The notes beneath the pieces are model-generated. The model was not told the DNA's origin. It saw only the letters and a program-made list of their open reading frames with translations, and did not search any database. Of a DNA stretch of 57,893 nucleotides, positions 21,558 through 31,387 are shown piece after piece. Each line of letters opens with the position of its first letter. Within the stretch, counting starts at the first letter, position 1. Source of the DNA: Nemertoderma westbladi (taxonomy: Eukaryota > Xenacoelomorpha > Nemertodermatida > Nemertodermatidae). A program made the position numbers and the translations under genes. The stretch spans positions 1 through 57,893 of the forward strand of contig JAUCBJ010007818.1 in assembly GCA_032718475.1 (NCBI GenBank). Direction: 5' to 3'.

Positions 21558-23323
21558 CAATCTGCTTACTGGGCGGAAAAGCCAACCAACCACCAAGGTT
21601 AAGGCTGAATCACCAGCCGATCGCCTCAATGGTTGGAAAGCCCACTTTGAAAAGCTCCTCAATAATGACAGGGTATTGCCTGATAACTTTATAGAAGTAA
21701 AAGTGTCTGAGTCTGTACTCCCAGATATTCCCATTGGCGATATCTCCTTTGCAGAAGTGAAGGCTGCTGCAAAGAGCATTAAGACCAATCGTGCCAGTGG
21801 AGTAGATGGTGTTCCCCCTGAGGTCTTTAAAATACCTGAGTGTTTAAAGCTCATCTATCCCATCATAGTAGACATGTACCGTACAACAAGAGTCCCACAA
21901 GAAATGAAAACAAATAAGTTGGTGCCAGTTCCCAAGAAGGGCAACCTAACACTCTATGGTTCTTTTCGGGGAATCTCATTGATCTCGATTGCTGCAAAAC
22001 TATACAATAGAATTCTATTAAATCGCATCAGGGATCCCATTGAGAGACTGCTACGTGGAAATCAGAATGGGTTCCGTAAAGGTCGTGGGACCATGGAGCC
22101 CATTTTGGCACTTAGAAGGATAATTGAAGAGTTATCAAAAAAGAAAGACAGGCATCTGGCTGTTATCTTTGTTGACTTCTTCAAGGCCTTTGATTCAGTC
22201 TCTCGCTCACGTATGTTCAGCATACTTTCATTATATGGGATTCCTGATGAAATTATTGCAGCAATCAGATCAGTATACGATGGTTCGACAACATTTGTGT
22301 CTACTGTTGATGGTGACACAGAACCATTTGAAGTGTTATGGGGCGTCCTCCAAGGAGACACACTTGCACCATTCTTGTTCATTATTGTGGTTGACTATGT
22401 TCTACGCATGTCCTTAGATCATCATAATGATGATGGGGTGATGATAACTCCACCTACTGGCTCCAGAAGTCGAGGAAATCCTGCCAAGTACCTAACTGAT
22501 CTAGACTTTGCTGATGACTTAGGAGTACTCTCAGAATCATTAGAGGGAGCCCAGCGGCTCCTCAGCTCATTAGAACATGCTGCTACTAGTGTTGGTCTTT
22601 TTATTAACTCCAGAAAGACCAAAATTCTGACAGTTAACTTTGAAAGTCCTCAGCAAGTCTCTGATCGGATGAGCATAAGCTCAAAGGATGGTATGCTTGA
22701 GCATGTGGACGACTTCTGTTACCTGGGATCATGGATCCGGAAGTCAGGTGAGGACCTTCGAATACGTAAGGGAAAGGCATGGGCAGCCTTGAATAGGCTT
22801 TCCAGGATTTGGAAGTCACCTAGAATTAATCGGAAACTTAAGGTCCGATTATTCAGAGCAGCAGTAGTTCCAGTACTCCTCTACGGGAGTCCATGCTGGG
22901 CTCTAACTGCTGAGGACACCAAATCTCTGGATGGCACATTCACAAGAATGCTACGCCGGGTACATTGTGTCAAGTACAATGCACACATCTCCAACCAGAC
23001 ACTATATAACATTGGAGGTGTCTCATTGGTTCCCCCAAGCTTGACACTAGAACAAAATCGCCTCCGCTTTGCAGGACATTGCTTTCGCCGTGAGGACCAG
23101 CCAGTGCATAATCTTGTACTTTGGCAGCCTCATGGAGTGAATAAGCATGGTGGACAGCCCATGACTTTCTTGAGACGCATCTTAAAGGACACTGGCCTTA
23201 AAGATGCGGATGATCTAGCAAATGTCATGGGTGATAGGGAGTTGTGGCGGTGCAATTTTGTTGACAAGCCGGCACAGCATTCTTAAAAATGCAGCTGCAA
23301 TGCAGCATGCCGATCCTAGTAGT
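21558..23323 (+). mobile_element. RTE-like non-LTR retrotransposon, 5'-truncated copy
   Basis: A plus-strand LINE copy lying inside the 18-bp array. It lacks the endonuclease but has a complete reverse transcriptase and C-terminal domain. After the stop codon only about 30 bases remain: TGCAGCTGCAATGCAGCATG, CCGATCC and then TAG repeats. That terminus is shared by the copies ending at 1587, 6940 and 52250 and, diverged, at 50256. The target duplication cannot be separated from the repeat units on each side. It is the best-preserved member of the family in the window. Confidence 0.9.
21559..23286 (+). CDS. reverse transcriptase of an RTE-like LINE, N-terminally truncated
   Basis: The frame is open from the edge of the array to the stop at 23284-23286; no start codon belongs to it because the N-terminal part, including the endonuclease, is missing. 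In order it has a linker (LNGWKAHFEKLLN), finger motifs (ASGVDGVPPE, LVPVPKKGN), NGFRKGRGTMEP, motif A DFFKAFDS, motif B GVLQGDTLAPFLF, catalytic motif LDFADD, and a C-terminal domain rich in His and Cys ending KPAQHS. The motif B form GVLQGDTLAPFLF is common in invertebrate LINE copies. The catalytic residues are present, so this piece could fold as a polymerase, but as a truncated insertion it is not autonomous. The clade (RTE) is inferred from the short 3' terminus with a trinucleotide tail. Confidence 0.8.
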   Translation, partial: NLLTGRKSQPTTKVKAESPADRLNGWKAHFEKLLNNDRVLPDNFIEVKVSESVLPDIPIGDISFAEVKAAAKSIKTNRASGVDGVPPEVFKIPECLKLIYPIIVDMYRTTRVPQEMKTNKLVPVPKKGNLTLYGSFRGISLISIAAKLYNRILLNRIRDPIERLLRGNQNGFRKGRGTMEPILALRRIIEELSKKKDRHLAVIFVDFFKAFDSVSRSRMFSILSLYGIPDEIIAAIRSVYDGSTTFVSTVDGDTEPFEVLWGVLQGDTLAPFLFIIVVDYVLRMSLDHHNDDGVMITPPTGSRSRGNPAKYLTDLDFADDLGVLSESLEGAQRLLSSLEHAATSVGLFINSRKTKILTVNFESPQQVSDRMSISSKDGMLEHVDDFCYLGSWIRKSGEDLRIRKGKAWAALNRLSRIWKSPRINRKLKVRLFRAAVVPVLLYGSPCWALTAEDTKSLDGTFTRMLRRVHCVKYNAHISNQTLYNIGGVSLVPPSLTLEQNRLRFAGHCFRREDQPVHNLVLWQPHGVNKHGGQPMTFLRRILKDTGLKDADDLANVMGDRELWRCNFVDKPAQHS

Positions 23324-25570
23324 AACGGTAGAAGATACTGTAACGGTAGAAGATACTGTAACGGTAGAAGATACTGTAAGGGTAGAAAATACTGTAACGG
23401 TAGAAGATACTGTAACGGTAGAATATACTGTAACGGTAGAAGATACTGTAACGGTAGAAGATACTGTAACGGTAGAAGATACTGTAAATGGTGGAATATA
23501 CTGTAAATGGTGGAATATACTGTAACGGTAGAAGATACTGTAACGGTAGAAGATACTGTAACGGTAGAAGATACTGTAAAGGGTGGAATATACTGTAACG
23601 GTAGAAGATACTGTAACGGTAGAAGATACTGTAAAGGGTGGAATATACTGTAACGGTAGAAGATACTGTAACGGTAGAAGATACTGTAACGGTAGAAGAT
23701 ACTGTAACGGTAGAAGATACTGTAACGGTAGAAGATACTGTAACGGTAGAAGATACTGTAACGGTAGATTATACTGTAAGGGTAGAAGATACTGTAACGG
23801 TAGAAGATACTGTAACGGTAGAAGATACTGTAAAGGGTGGAATATACTGTAACGGTAGAAGATACTGTAACGGTAGAAGATACTGTAACGGTAGAAGATA
23901 CTGTAACGGTAGAAGATACTGTAACGGTAGAAGATACTGTAACGGTAGAAGATACTGTAACGGTAGAAGATACTGTAACGGTAGAAGATACTGTAAGGGT
24001 AGAAAATACTGTAACGGTAGAAGATACTGTAACGGTAGAATATACTGTAACGGTAGAAGATACTGTAACGGTAGAAGATACTGTAACGGTAGAAGATACT
24101 GTAACGGTAGAAGATACTGTAACGGTAGAAGATACTGTAACGGTAGAAGATACTGTAATGGTAGAAGATACTGTAACGGTAGAAGATACTGTAACGGTAG
24201 AAAATACTGTAACGGTAGAAGATACTGTAACGGTAGAATATACTGTAACGGTAGAAGATACTGTAACGGTAGAAGATACTGTAACGGTAGAAGATACTGT
24301 AACGGTAGAAGATACTGTAACGGTTGACGATACTGTAACGGTAGAAGATACTGTAACGGTAGAAGATACTGTAACGGTAGAAGATACTGTAACGGTAGAA
24401 GATACTGTAACGGTAGAAGATACTGTAATGGTAGAAGATACTGTAACGGTAGAAGATACTGTAACGGTAGAAGATACTGTAACGGTAGAAGATACTGTAA
24501 CGGTAGAAGATACTGTAACGGTTGACGATACTGTAACGGTAGAAGATACTGTAACGGTAGAAGATACTGTAAAGGGTGGAATATACTGTAACGGTAGAAG
24601 ATACTGTAACGGTAGAAGATACTGTAAAGGGTGGAATATACTGTAACGGTAGAAGATACTGTAACGGTAGAAGATACTGTAACGGTAGAAGATACTGTAA
24701 CGGTAGAAGATACTGTAACGGTAGAAGATACAGTAAATGGTGGAATATACTGTAACGGTAGAAGATACTGTAACGGTAGAAGATACTGTAACGGTAGAAG
24801 ATACTGTAACGGTAGAAGATACTGTAACGGTAGAAGATACTGTAACGGTAGAAGATACTGTAACGGTAGAAGATACAGTAAATGGTGGAATATACTGTAA
24901 CGGTAGAAGATACTGTAACGGTAGAAGATACTGTAACGGTTGACGATACTGTAACGGTAGAAGATACTGTAACGGTAGAAGATACTGTAAAGGGTGGAAT
25001 ATACTGTAACGGTAGAAGATACTGTAACGGTAGAAGATACTGTAAAGGGTGGAATATACTGTAACGGTAGAAGATACTGTAACGGTAGAAGATACTGTAA
25101 CGGTAGAAGATACTGTAACGGTAGAAGATACTGTAACGGTAGAAGATACTGTAACGGTAGAAGATACTGTAACGGTAGATTATACTGTAAGGGTAGAAGA
25201 TACTGTAACGGTAGAAGATACTGTAAAGGGTGGAATATACTGTAACGGTAGAAGATACTGTAACGGTAGAAGATACTGTAACGGTTGAAGATACTGTAAA
25301 GGTAGAAGATACTGTAACGGTAGAAGATACTGTAATGGTAGAAGATACTGTAACGGCAGAAGATACTGTAACGGTAGAAGATACTGTAACGGTAGAAGAT
25401 ACTGTAACGGTAGAAGATACTGTAACGGTAGAAGATACTGTAACGGTAGAAGATACTGTAACGGTAGAAGATACTGTAACGGTAGAAGATACGGTAACGG
25501 TAGAAGATACTGTAACGGTAGAAGATACTGTAACGGTACAAGATACTGTAACGGTAGAAGATACTGTAAC
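23324..25570 (+). repeat. 18-bp minisatellite, second block
   Basis: Same unit and variants as the first block. It begins in mid-array right after the TAG tail of the LINE and ends at GTAAC, the left target copy of the Gypsy element. The first kilobase repeats the variant order of 20533-21557 with two extra units near 24300. A further related stretch at 24994-25245 shows additional higher-order structure. Confidence 0.97.
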
Positions 25571-25838
25571 TCATGTGATTATCTTTGTAATAACATTAAG
25601 GTCTGAACCATAACACCATTGTCACATATATTATTACACATATATAGCAGTATAGATATGGGCCTACAACTATTGGTGCCGGCACTTCCTGTGCCTGACA
25701 TAGTATACCGTTACAGTGTTACTGACTCACAACACAGTATTATATATATACATACCGGTAGCATGTCTGCATGTCATATATTAATAACCACCACCAGATA
25801 ACGGGGGAGGGGGGCATATTCTCAATGGGAATACATCA
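25571..25838 (-). repeat. 3' LTR of the Gypsy element
   Basis: On the minus strand it begins TGATGTATTCC and ends ATAATCACATGA; the termini TGATGT and ACATGA form a near-perfect inverted repeat (the last two bases are GA rather than the usual CA). A TATA-like run lies at 25738-25752, LTR positions 87-101 in element orientation. It matches the 5' LTR without a difference that I can see. Confidence 0.9.
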
Positions 25839-25853
25839 TCTCCCTTTCAAGCT
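25839..25853 (-). promoter_or_regulatory. polypurine tract of the Gypsy element
   Basis: On the minus strand AGCTTGAAAGGGAGA lies directly before the 3' LTR start TGATG, where the plus-strand primer of an LTR element is expected. A second copy of nearly the same word lies about 130 bp upstream in element orientation, near 25976-25990. Confidence 0.75.
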
Positions 25854-26119
25854 ATAAATATTATACTTCTTCATCGATAATATTTATTGCTTTACTAAAA
25901 CAATATTTTTTATTTTTATTGCAATAATTATAATATAACTATTAGTACTGGTTATTTATTTATGAGTACATATCTCCCTTTCAAGCTAAAATATATTTTA
26001 TACGCATTTAGTTTTAAAAATATCATTTTTGCTTAATTTGAAAAAAAAGTTTTGTTTCAGTTTCAAATAATATAAAGAACATCTCCAGTACAATTATTTG
26101 ATCATTAAAATACTTAATT

Positions 26120-29100
26120 TCAATCAAACTTAAAGCGAACTGTGTTTTTCTTAATGCGTGTACTACGCCGTAAATTTACTGTAGTATCAGAATCCGAGAT
26201 AGATGGATTAACGCTTTCACCCGACGCATTACTGTAGGATGGGCGGAGGAAACGTCTATTTCGCCAGATAACTTGTCCTGATGGTAACCGTACATCATAG
26301 TCGCGGTGTGTCCCTATTTCTGCGACGATCCCGGTTTTGGACCATCTTTTAGTTTTTGGGTTCTGAATGAGAACCCTGGTTCCTGGTTCGAGTACCGGGA
26401 GATCACGAGCATTCCGGTTGTATCGAATCTCGGCCTTCTTTGATTCCCTCCAAGCGACCTCGTTTGCCGAATGGGCCTGTTGTTGCCACTCTTTAGCAAA
26501 CGATCTGTAGTGTGCTGGAACCTGTGAACGGAGCGGGTGGCCGTAAACTATTTGGGAAGGTGAACGGCCGTCTATTCTTGGAGAATTCCGAAGTTCTAGA
26601 AGGCCACGTAAAAACGGTTCAGTGTCTATACGCCCGTCATCGGCTTTGGCCACGAGGTTTTTCAAAATCCGCACATTAACCTCGGCGTGTCCATTCGATT
26701 GGGGGTAGTATGGTGTGGATGGCTCCCAACGAACGCCCCAGCGACAAAGAAAATGGCGAAATTCTTTGGACTGGTATTGGGGCCCCCCGTCCGAACGCAT
26801 GCGAACGGGTACTCCGGTTTGCACAAAATATTGACGGACCTGTGCAATAACCTGGGAGGCCGATGGGTCGGATGCCCATCTGGCTATGAATGGGAACCCT
26901 GAGAGTCTATCCACGTATGTAAGATAACATTTTCCACCATAGTAGAAAAGGTCTGAAGAGACCGATTCAAAAATTCTAGATGGTGGGGGATCAGCAAAGT
27001 ATGTTTCTTTATGGTTGCTAGGCAACCGTTCTTGACATTTAGAACATTGTCTGACTCTATTAGTGAGGTCACTGTTGATTCCAGGCCAGTAAACTGATTC
27101 ACGTGATCGTCGCTTCATCCGCTCAATACCTTGATGGGAGTCATGTAAACGGTCAATGACCTCTTTACGGAGTGTTTTAGGAATAATTAATCGTCGGCCA
27201 AATATGACAAGGTTATCGTCTATAGACAATTCATTCCATGTACCCTTCAGCTGTTGTACAAACGAGTTATTAGTAAATGGGAGTGTGAAGTTAGATTTTA
27301 CAGCATTAATTAGAGCCTGATAATCCTCATCAGTTGTGGCAACGTTGTTAATTTTCTCTAGAATAGGATCAACATATGGCGGCGATCGATTAAAGTCTGA
27401 GTCATCTAAGGCTGTAACTGCAGCTTGTATAGCAATGGCAGAAATATTCTTCATTATTTTCCCCTCATTTTCGTCCTCCATGTCAGGATCTGAAACGGGG
27501 GCACGGGAAAGAGCATCGGCGATACAGTGGTCCTTCCCTTTTCGCCATATTAAATTGAAATTATATTCGCTAAGTTTCATTTTAAAATTCTGAATTCGGA
27601 CATTATCCACCATATCAAGAGTATGAGTATTAAAAATCGGCAAGAGGGGGCGGTGATCCGTGACTACTGTGTAATTGGGTAAACCAGACAAATACATTCT
27701 GCATTTACGAGTCGCCCACAAGATTGCTAGGGCTTCTAACTCAATAGTAGCATATCGAGTTTCCGCTTCGGTGAGGAATCTAGATCCGCATTGAAGTAAT
27801 CTAAAACTGTCTGAATTGTTTAGTTTTTGTAGTAATGCAAATCCTAGACCTTTGGTACGTGACGCATCAGTTTCTAATACTATCTCTGATTTCGGGTTGA
27901 ATGTTGTTAAAATAGGGGGGGCTGCAAGGGCTTTTTTAACCTCATTAAATGCAGTTTTATGATTTTCAGTCCAAATAAAATCATTCCTCATCTTCATTAT
28001 ATCACGGAGAGGACTAGCAGCACTACTGATTTCATTCGAAAAGGGGGCCAATTGCTGGACCAGTCCCATAAATGATCTCAATTCAGATCGATTAGTGGGT
28101 GTTGGAAACTGTGATATTGCATCCACTTTATTGGGGTCAGCCTTAATTCCACAATCAGTGACTATGTATCCAGCAAACTTGACTTCACTTTTAGCAAATT
28201 TGAATTTTTGCACATTTAATGTTATGATGTGTTTGGCACAACGTTCTAGAACAGTACATATTCTGTCGGTATGTATCTTAAAATCATTATCCTCAACCAA
28301 AATGTCATCCACCAGTCTGTGAATATTTTCTATATCTGACAATACCAAATCATTTCTTAAATTATAAGAATCTCCGGTATTAATATAACCCATAGGTGCA
28401 CGGAGAAAAATAAACCGTCCCCAGGGCATTATAAAACAGGTCAGGTCTCTAGCCTCTGGGTGTAGATCGACTTGCCAATATCCTTTTTTGGCATCTAAGA
28501 CGGTAAAATATTTGGATGTTGGGGAAATGTCAGCTACAACATTAAGAGGTGGATTTGTTGGGTGGATTACTCTCTTTACCTGTCTATTAAGGTTTGTGAG
28601 ATCCACACACATTCGAATCCCTCCGTTAGGTTTATTTGCCACAACGAGTGGATGGCACCACTCGGTGGGGCGGTCACCGACTGGTTCAATTATACCACCA
28701 GCAACCATGTCATCCAGCTCCTTCTTCACTTGTTCCCTCCTTGCAAAGGGAATAGATCGAGCTGCATGAACTGCAAAGGGTTTAAAATCCGCTTTTAACT
28801 CGATCCTCATGGGATCACCAATAGTAGAGCCTACCATGCTCAGCAGTTCAATATTTGAATCAAAAACCGTTGTATAATGTTTAATTAACTCCTCGCGAAT
28901 ATTTGTTATTTCATTGTCGGAAGGATTTTTAGGTAAGTTATTTATCCACTTTGTGCGGGAGGTTTGTACAAAAATAGGTTGAGATCCCTTTTTAAATTTG
29001 GGTGTATCAAGGTCTGTTTTAGATTGACAACCAGAGCATAGGTGAGTCGCAGTTCTCATTTCACTGCATAATGGAGGGGGTTTTGGAAAACTCCAAGGAA

Positions 29101-30736
29101 CAATACCTAGTTTTTTGCATGTATTGAGGGACAGATACATAAATTCAACATCTTGACATATTTTTACTTCCTCAATAACCTGTCTACCTTCTAGAACTAT
29201 ACAAAATGTAATACAACCCAACTGTTTTAATACTTTCCCATTTACACTCACCAGTTTCTCCTCGCTGGGTGGATTAATGTTGGCGATGTCAATTCCCTGG
29301 TTATGGAGCAGCTCTATACCGGCAACGGTACACTGGGAACCGGTATCAGGAATTGCAGATTGGTCTCCAACTGACTTCTTTGTTACATGGTCGAATAACG
29401 TTACTGAGACGTATGGAGTAGCGGAATGCCTAACCGTGGCGATGTGGATGGCGGATGAGGGTTTTGGAGAACTGCTACGGTTCCGGTTATTACTGCCGAA
29501 ATTCGATTTATTTCGACACACTTGTGCAAAGTGATGGGATTTGTGACAGTATGAGCACGTTTTTCCCTTTGCCGGGCACTCCTTGCCACCATAGTGTTTA
29601 TCGTAACCACATTTAGTGCAGGAATCCGCTTGAGGGCCTCGTGAACTTGACGGGTTCCTATTCCTGCTCTTCGATCGATATCGGCCCTTATATTTTTTCT
29701 TACCAGTAGTTTGGTTTGTGGATGAAGCAGCTGTCAACATTGAAGATTTATTACTCGACCCAGCCAGTACATTTTTTACCTTGACTCGATGTATTCTTGC
29801 AGCTTCTTCACTGCGGCAAAATTTTACGGTTTCATCGTGGTTCAATGCCGGAAATTTACCCAATAAATCTTGTCGAATTTCTTCATTTTGTATGCCGACA
29901 GTTATTAAGGTTGACATCCACTCATCGTGCCCCATGGAACGTAACCCCGCTGTAGCAGCAGATTCGCATAGATGGGTATAGAAGTCATCGAAACTCTCGC
30001 CGTCTTGTTGTCGGCATAAGGTAAGCTCCAACCGATCCAAGGCGACATTCTGTTTACCTCGTAGATATGTTTCGAACATGTCCAAAACTTCTTCTAAACA
30101 GAGGTCAGTGTCTTGTGGAACGTGTACCACGTGTTCCATCTTAGACAAAAGCAGAGGTGTGCAGTAGCCAAAAAATGCCGAGACTTGTTCGTCACGTGGT
30201 TGCTTGTTAAGCTGGACCACCTTAGCATAATTTCTCCACGATTTCCTCCACCGATTAAAACTTTTAATTGTGACGTCATCATCAAGAATCGGGGGTTTAT
30301 TTACTGGAGCTCGTGGAGCATTGGCGGTCGGTTGGCTACCGGTACCTACTGCCCCCGGTATGGGATCAGTAGCAATAGGCCCGACGTTACCTACCGGTAC
30401 TCTAGGAGGTGTCGGTACCTGACTAGATAAAGTTACAACAACAGACCTATATTTAATCATATTGGAGGAACATAAATCAAAATTGTCTTCCTCCGTATCA
30501 CAGTCGATATCGTGTTCCTGTAAAACCAAAATGGAATCACCTATTTTATCGAAGGCAACCTCAACTTTACCTAGCAATAGTTGCAAATTTTGAATTACGG
30601 CTGCAGGCCTATCATTTGGACTGACAGCATGGATATCATTGAACATTGCTTCCAGTTGATGTACTAAACGGGTGTAGTTTGCCTTGAAGCCGGAGTGGCT
30701 CTTTTTTAGCCGCCTCAACAACTCCTGGTCCGCCAT
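26120..30736 (-). CDS. Gypsy gag-pol polyprotein
   Basis: An uninterrupted frame of about 1,538 codons from ATG 30736 (the open frame reaches three codons further to a TTG). Counting from the ATG: a gag region (about 1-365), two Cys/His knuckles (about 373-407), aspartic protease with DTGS (464-467), reverse transcriptase with VDLTNLN and LVDD at the catalytic site (808-811, Leu where Tyr or Phe is usual), RNase H (ETDAS, Asp 957), integrase zinc site (His 1198, His 1201, Cys 1231, Cys 1234), the integrase D-D-35-E triad (1262, 1316, 1352) and an SH3-like C-terminal part. Gag and pol form a single frame with no frameshift site. It encodes the machinery for reverse transcription and integration. 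All key residues are present, so the protein could be functional, although its 5' LTR is split by a LINE. No env-like frame is present. Confidence 0.95.
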   Translation of the reverse strand: MADQELLRRLKKSHSGFKANYTRLVHQLEAMFNDIHAVSPNDRPAAVIQNLQLLLGKVEVAFDKIGDSILVLQEHDIDCDTEEDNFDLCSSNMIKYRSVVVTLSSQVPTPPRVPVGNVGPIATDPIPGAVGTGSQPTANAPRAPVNKPPILDDDVTIKSFNRWRKSWRNYAKVVQLNKQPRDEQVSAFFGYCTPLLLSKMEHVVHVPQDTDLCLEEVLDMFETYLRGKQNVALDRLELTLCRQQDGESFDDFYTHLCESAATAGLRSMGHDEWMSTLITVGIQNEEIRQDLLGKFPALNHDETVKFCRSEEAARIHRVKVKNVLAGSSNKSSMLTAASSTNQTTGKKKYKGRYRSKSRNRNPSSSRGPQADSCTKCGYDKHYGGKECPAKGKTCSYCHKSHHFAQVCRNKSNFGSNNRNRSSSPKPSSAIHIATVRHSATPYVSVTLFDHVTKKSVGDQSAIPDTGSQCTVAGIELLHNQGIDIANINPPSEEKLVSVNGKVLKQLGCITFCIVLEGRQVIEEVKICQDVEFMYLSLNTCKKLGIVPWSFPKPPPLCSEMRTATHLCSGCQSKTDLDTPKFKKGSQPIFVQTSRTKWINNLPKNPSDNEITNIREELIKHYTTVFDSNIELLSMVGSTIGDPMRIELKADFKPFAVHAARSIPFARREQVKKELDDMVAGGIIEPVGDRPTEWCHPLVVANKPNGGIRMCVDLTNLNRQVKRVIHPTNPPLNVVADISPTSKYFTVLDAKKGYWQVDLHPEARDLTCFIMPWGRFIFLRAPMGYINTGDSYNLRNDLVLSDIENIHRLVDDILVEDNDFKIHTDRICTVLERCAKHIITLNVQKFKFAKSEVKFAGYIVTDCGIKADPNKVDAISQFPTPTNRSELRSFMGLVQQLAPFSNEISSAASPLRDIMKMRNDFIWTENHKTAFNEVKKALAAPPILTTFNPKSEIVLETDASRTKGLGFALLQKLNNSDSFRLLQCGSRFLTEAETRYATIELEALAILWATRKCRMYLSGLPNYTVVTDHRPLLPIFNTHTLDMVDNVRIQNFKMKLSEYNFNLIWRKGKDHCIADALSRAPVSDPDMEDENEGKIMKNISAIAIQAAVTALDDSDFNRSPPYVDPILEKINNVATTDEDYQALINAVKSNFTLPFTNNSFVQQLKGTWNELSIDDNLVIFGRRLIIPKTLRKEVIDRLHDSHQGIERMKRRSRESVYWPGINSDLTNRVRQCSKCQERLPSNHKETYFADPPPSRIFESVSSDLFYYGGKCYLTYVDRLSGFPFIARWASDPSASQVIAQVRQYFVQTGVPVRMRSDGGPQYQSKEFRHFLCRWGVRWEPSTPYYPQSNGHAEVNVRILKNLVAKADDGRIDTEPFLRGLLELRNSPRIDGRSPSQIVYGHPLRSQVPAHYRSFAKEWQQQAHSANEVAWRESKKAEIRYNRNARDLPVLEPGTRVLIQNPKTKRWSKTGIVAEIGTHRDYDVRLPSGQVIWRNRRFLRPSYSNASGESVNPSISDSDTTVNLRRSTRIKKNTVRFKFD

Positions 30737-30984
30737 TGCAATCAAATCTGTCTTTAGATAGATTTACGGCAGTTACCGGCAGACCGGTAATTTAAATTGT
30801 GAATAGGTTTTTACTTTTTACTATTCACACATTCCAACATTCACCCGACAGTAAGGTCTGCAACGTCAGTCAGTTCTGACATACCGGGGCAGGGCTAAAC
30901 AAAAACGCATATCAGCATCAGATATCGCGGTAGGCCTAATTCGGTAATTAGAGCAGTTCAGTAGTTGCAGGTTCAGTCAGTTCA

Positions 30985-31004
30985 GATCCTACACATCTGC
31001 GCCA
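30985..31004 (-). promoter_or_regulatory. primer-binding site of the Gypsy element
   Basis: On the minus strand TGGCGCAGATGTGTAGGATC follows the 5' LTR directly. It starts with TGG, as expected for pairing with the CCA end of a tRNA. I could not assign the tRNA. A leader of about 268 bases separates it from the gag start codon. Confidence 0.65.
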
Positions 31005-31160
31005 TCATGTGATTATCTTTGTAATAACATTAAGGTCTGAACCATAACACCATTGTCACATATATTATTACACATATATAGCAGTATAGATATGGGCCTA
31101 CAACTATTGGTGCCGGCACTTCCTGTGCCTGACATAGTATACCGTTACAGTGTTACTGAC
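31005..31160 (-). repeat. 5' LTR of the Gypsy element, part next to the primer-binding site
   Basis: Identical to 25571-25726 of the other LTR. Its last 55 bases (31106-31160) are duplicated at 35820-35874 as the target-site duplication of the LINE. Confidence 0.9.
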
Positions 31161-31387
31161 GGAGTGTTACTGATTGCTGTACTGGTATTGTTATTACTAC
31201 TACTCCTATATTGTTGCAGTGTTGGTAAGCAGACTGGCACACCTAGCAGCATACAGACATCTCAAACATCCTTACTGCAGTACTGGGTATACTGATATAC
31301 TGCTATACCCGTACCGATATTGCCCTACGGAATTTTTAAATTTGGTTTGTTTTAAATATCACAAACTGTTGAACTGTTTTACCGGGA

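Noticed and set aside
22062-22819. Antisense frames over the RTE-like reverse transcriptase
   Set aside because: They mirror the conserved coding strand, where all reverse transcriptase motifs are found in order.
20397-25613. Proteins of several hundred residues made of VEDTVT, YSIFYR, LLPLQY or CNGRRY repeats on both strands
   Set aside because: They result from an 18-bp unit that is a multiple of three and lacks stops on both strands. Open frames on both strands over the same DNA show that they are not selected coding regions.
26314-30430. Short frames inside the Gypsy gag-pol region
   Set aside because: Shadow frames of the single 1,538-codon polyprotein, with no motifs of their own.
31161-31387. 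A host gene starting at 31388 because of its PHD finger
   Set aside because: The PHD protein is ORF1 of the LINE: it is followed by the endonuclease-reverse transcriptase ORF2 and enclosed by the 55-bp target duplication.
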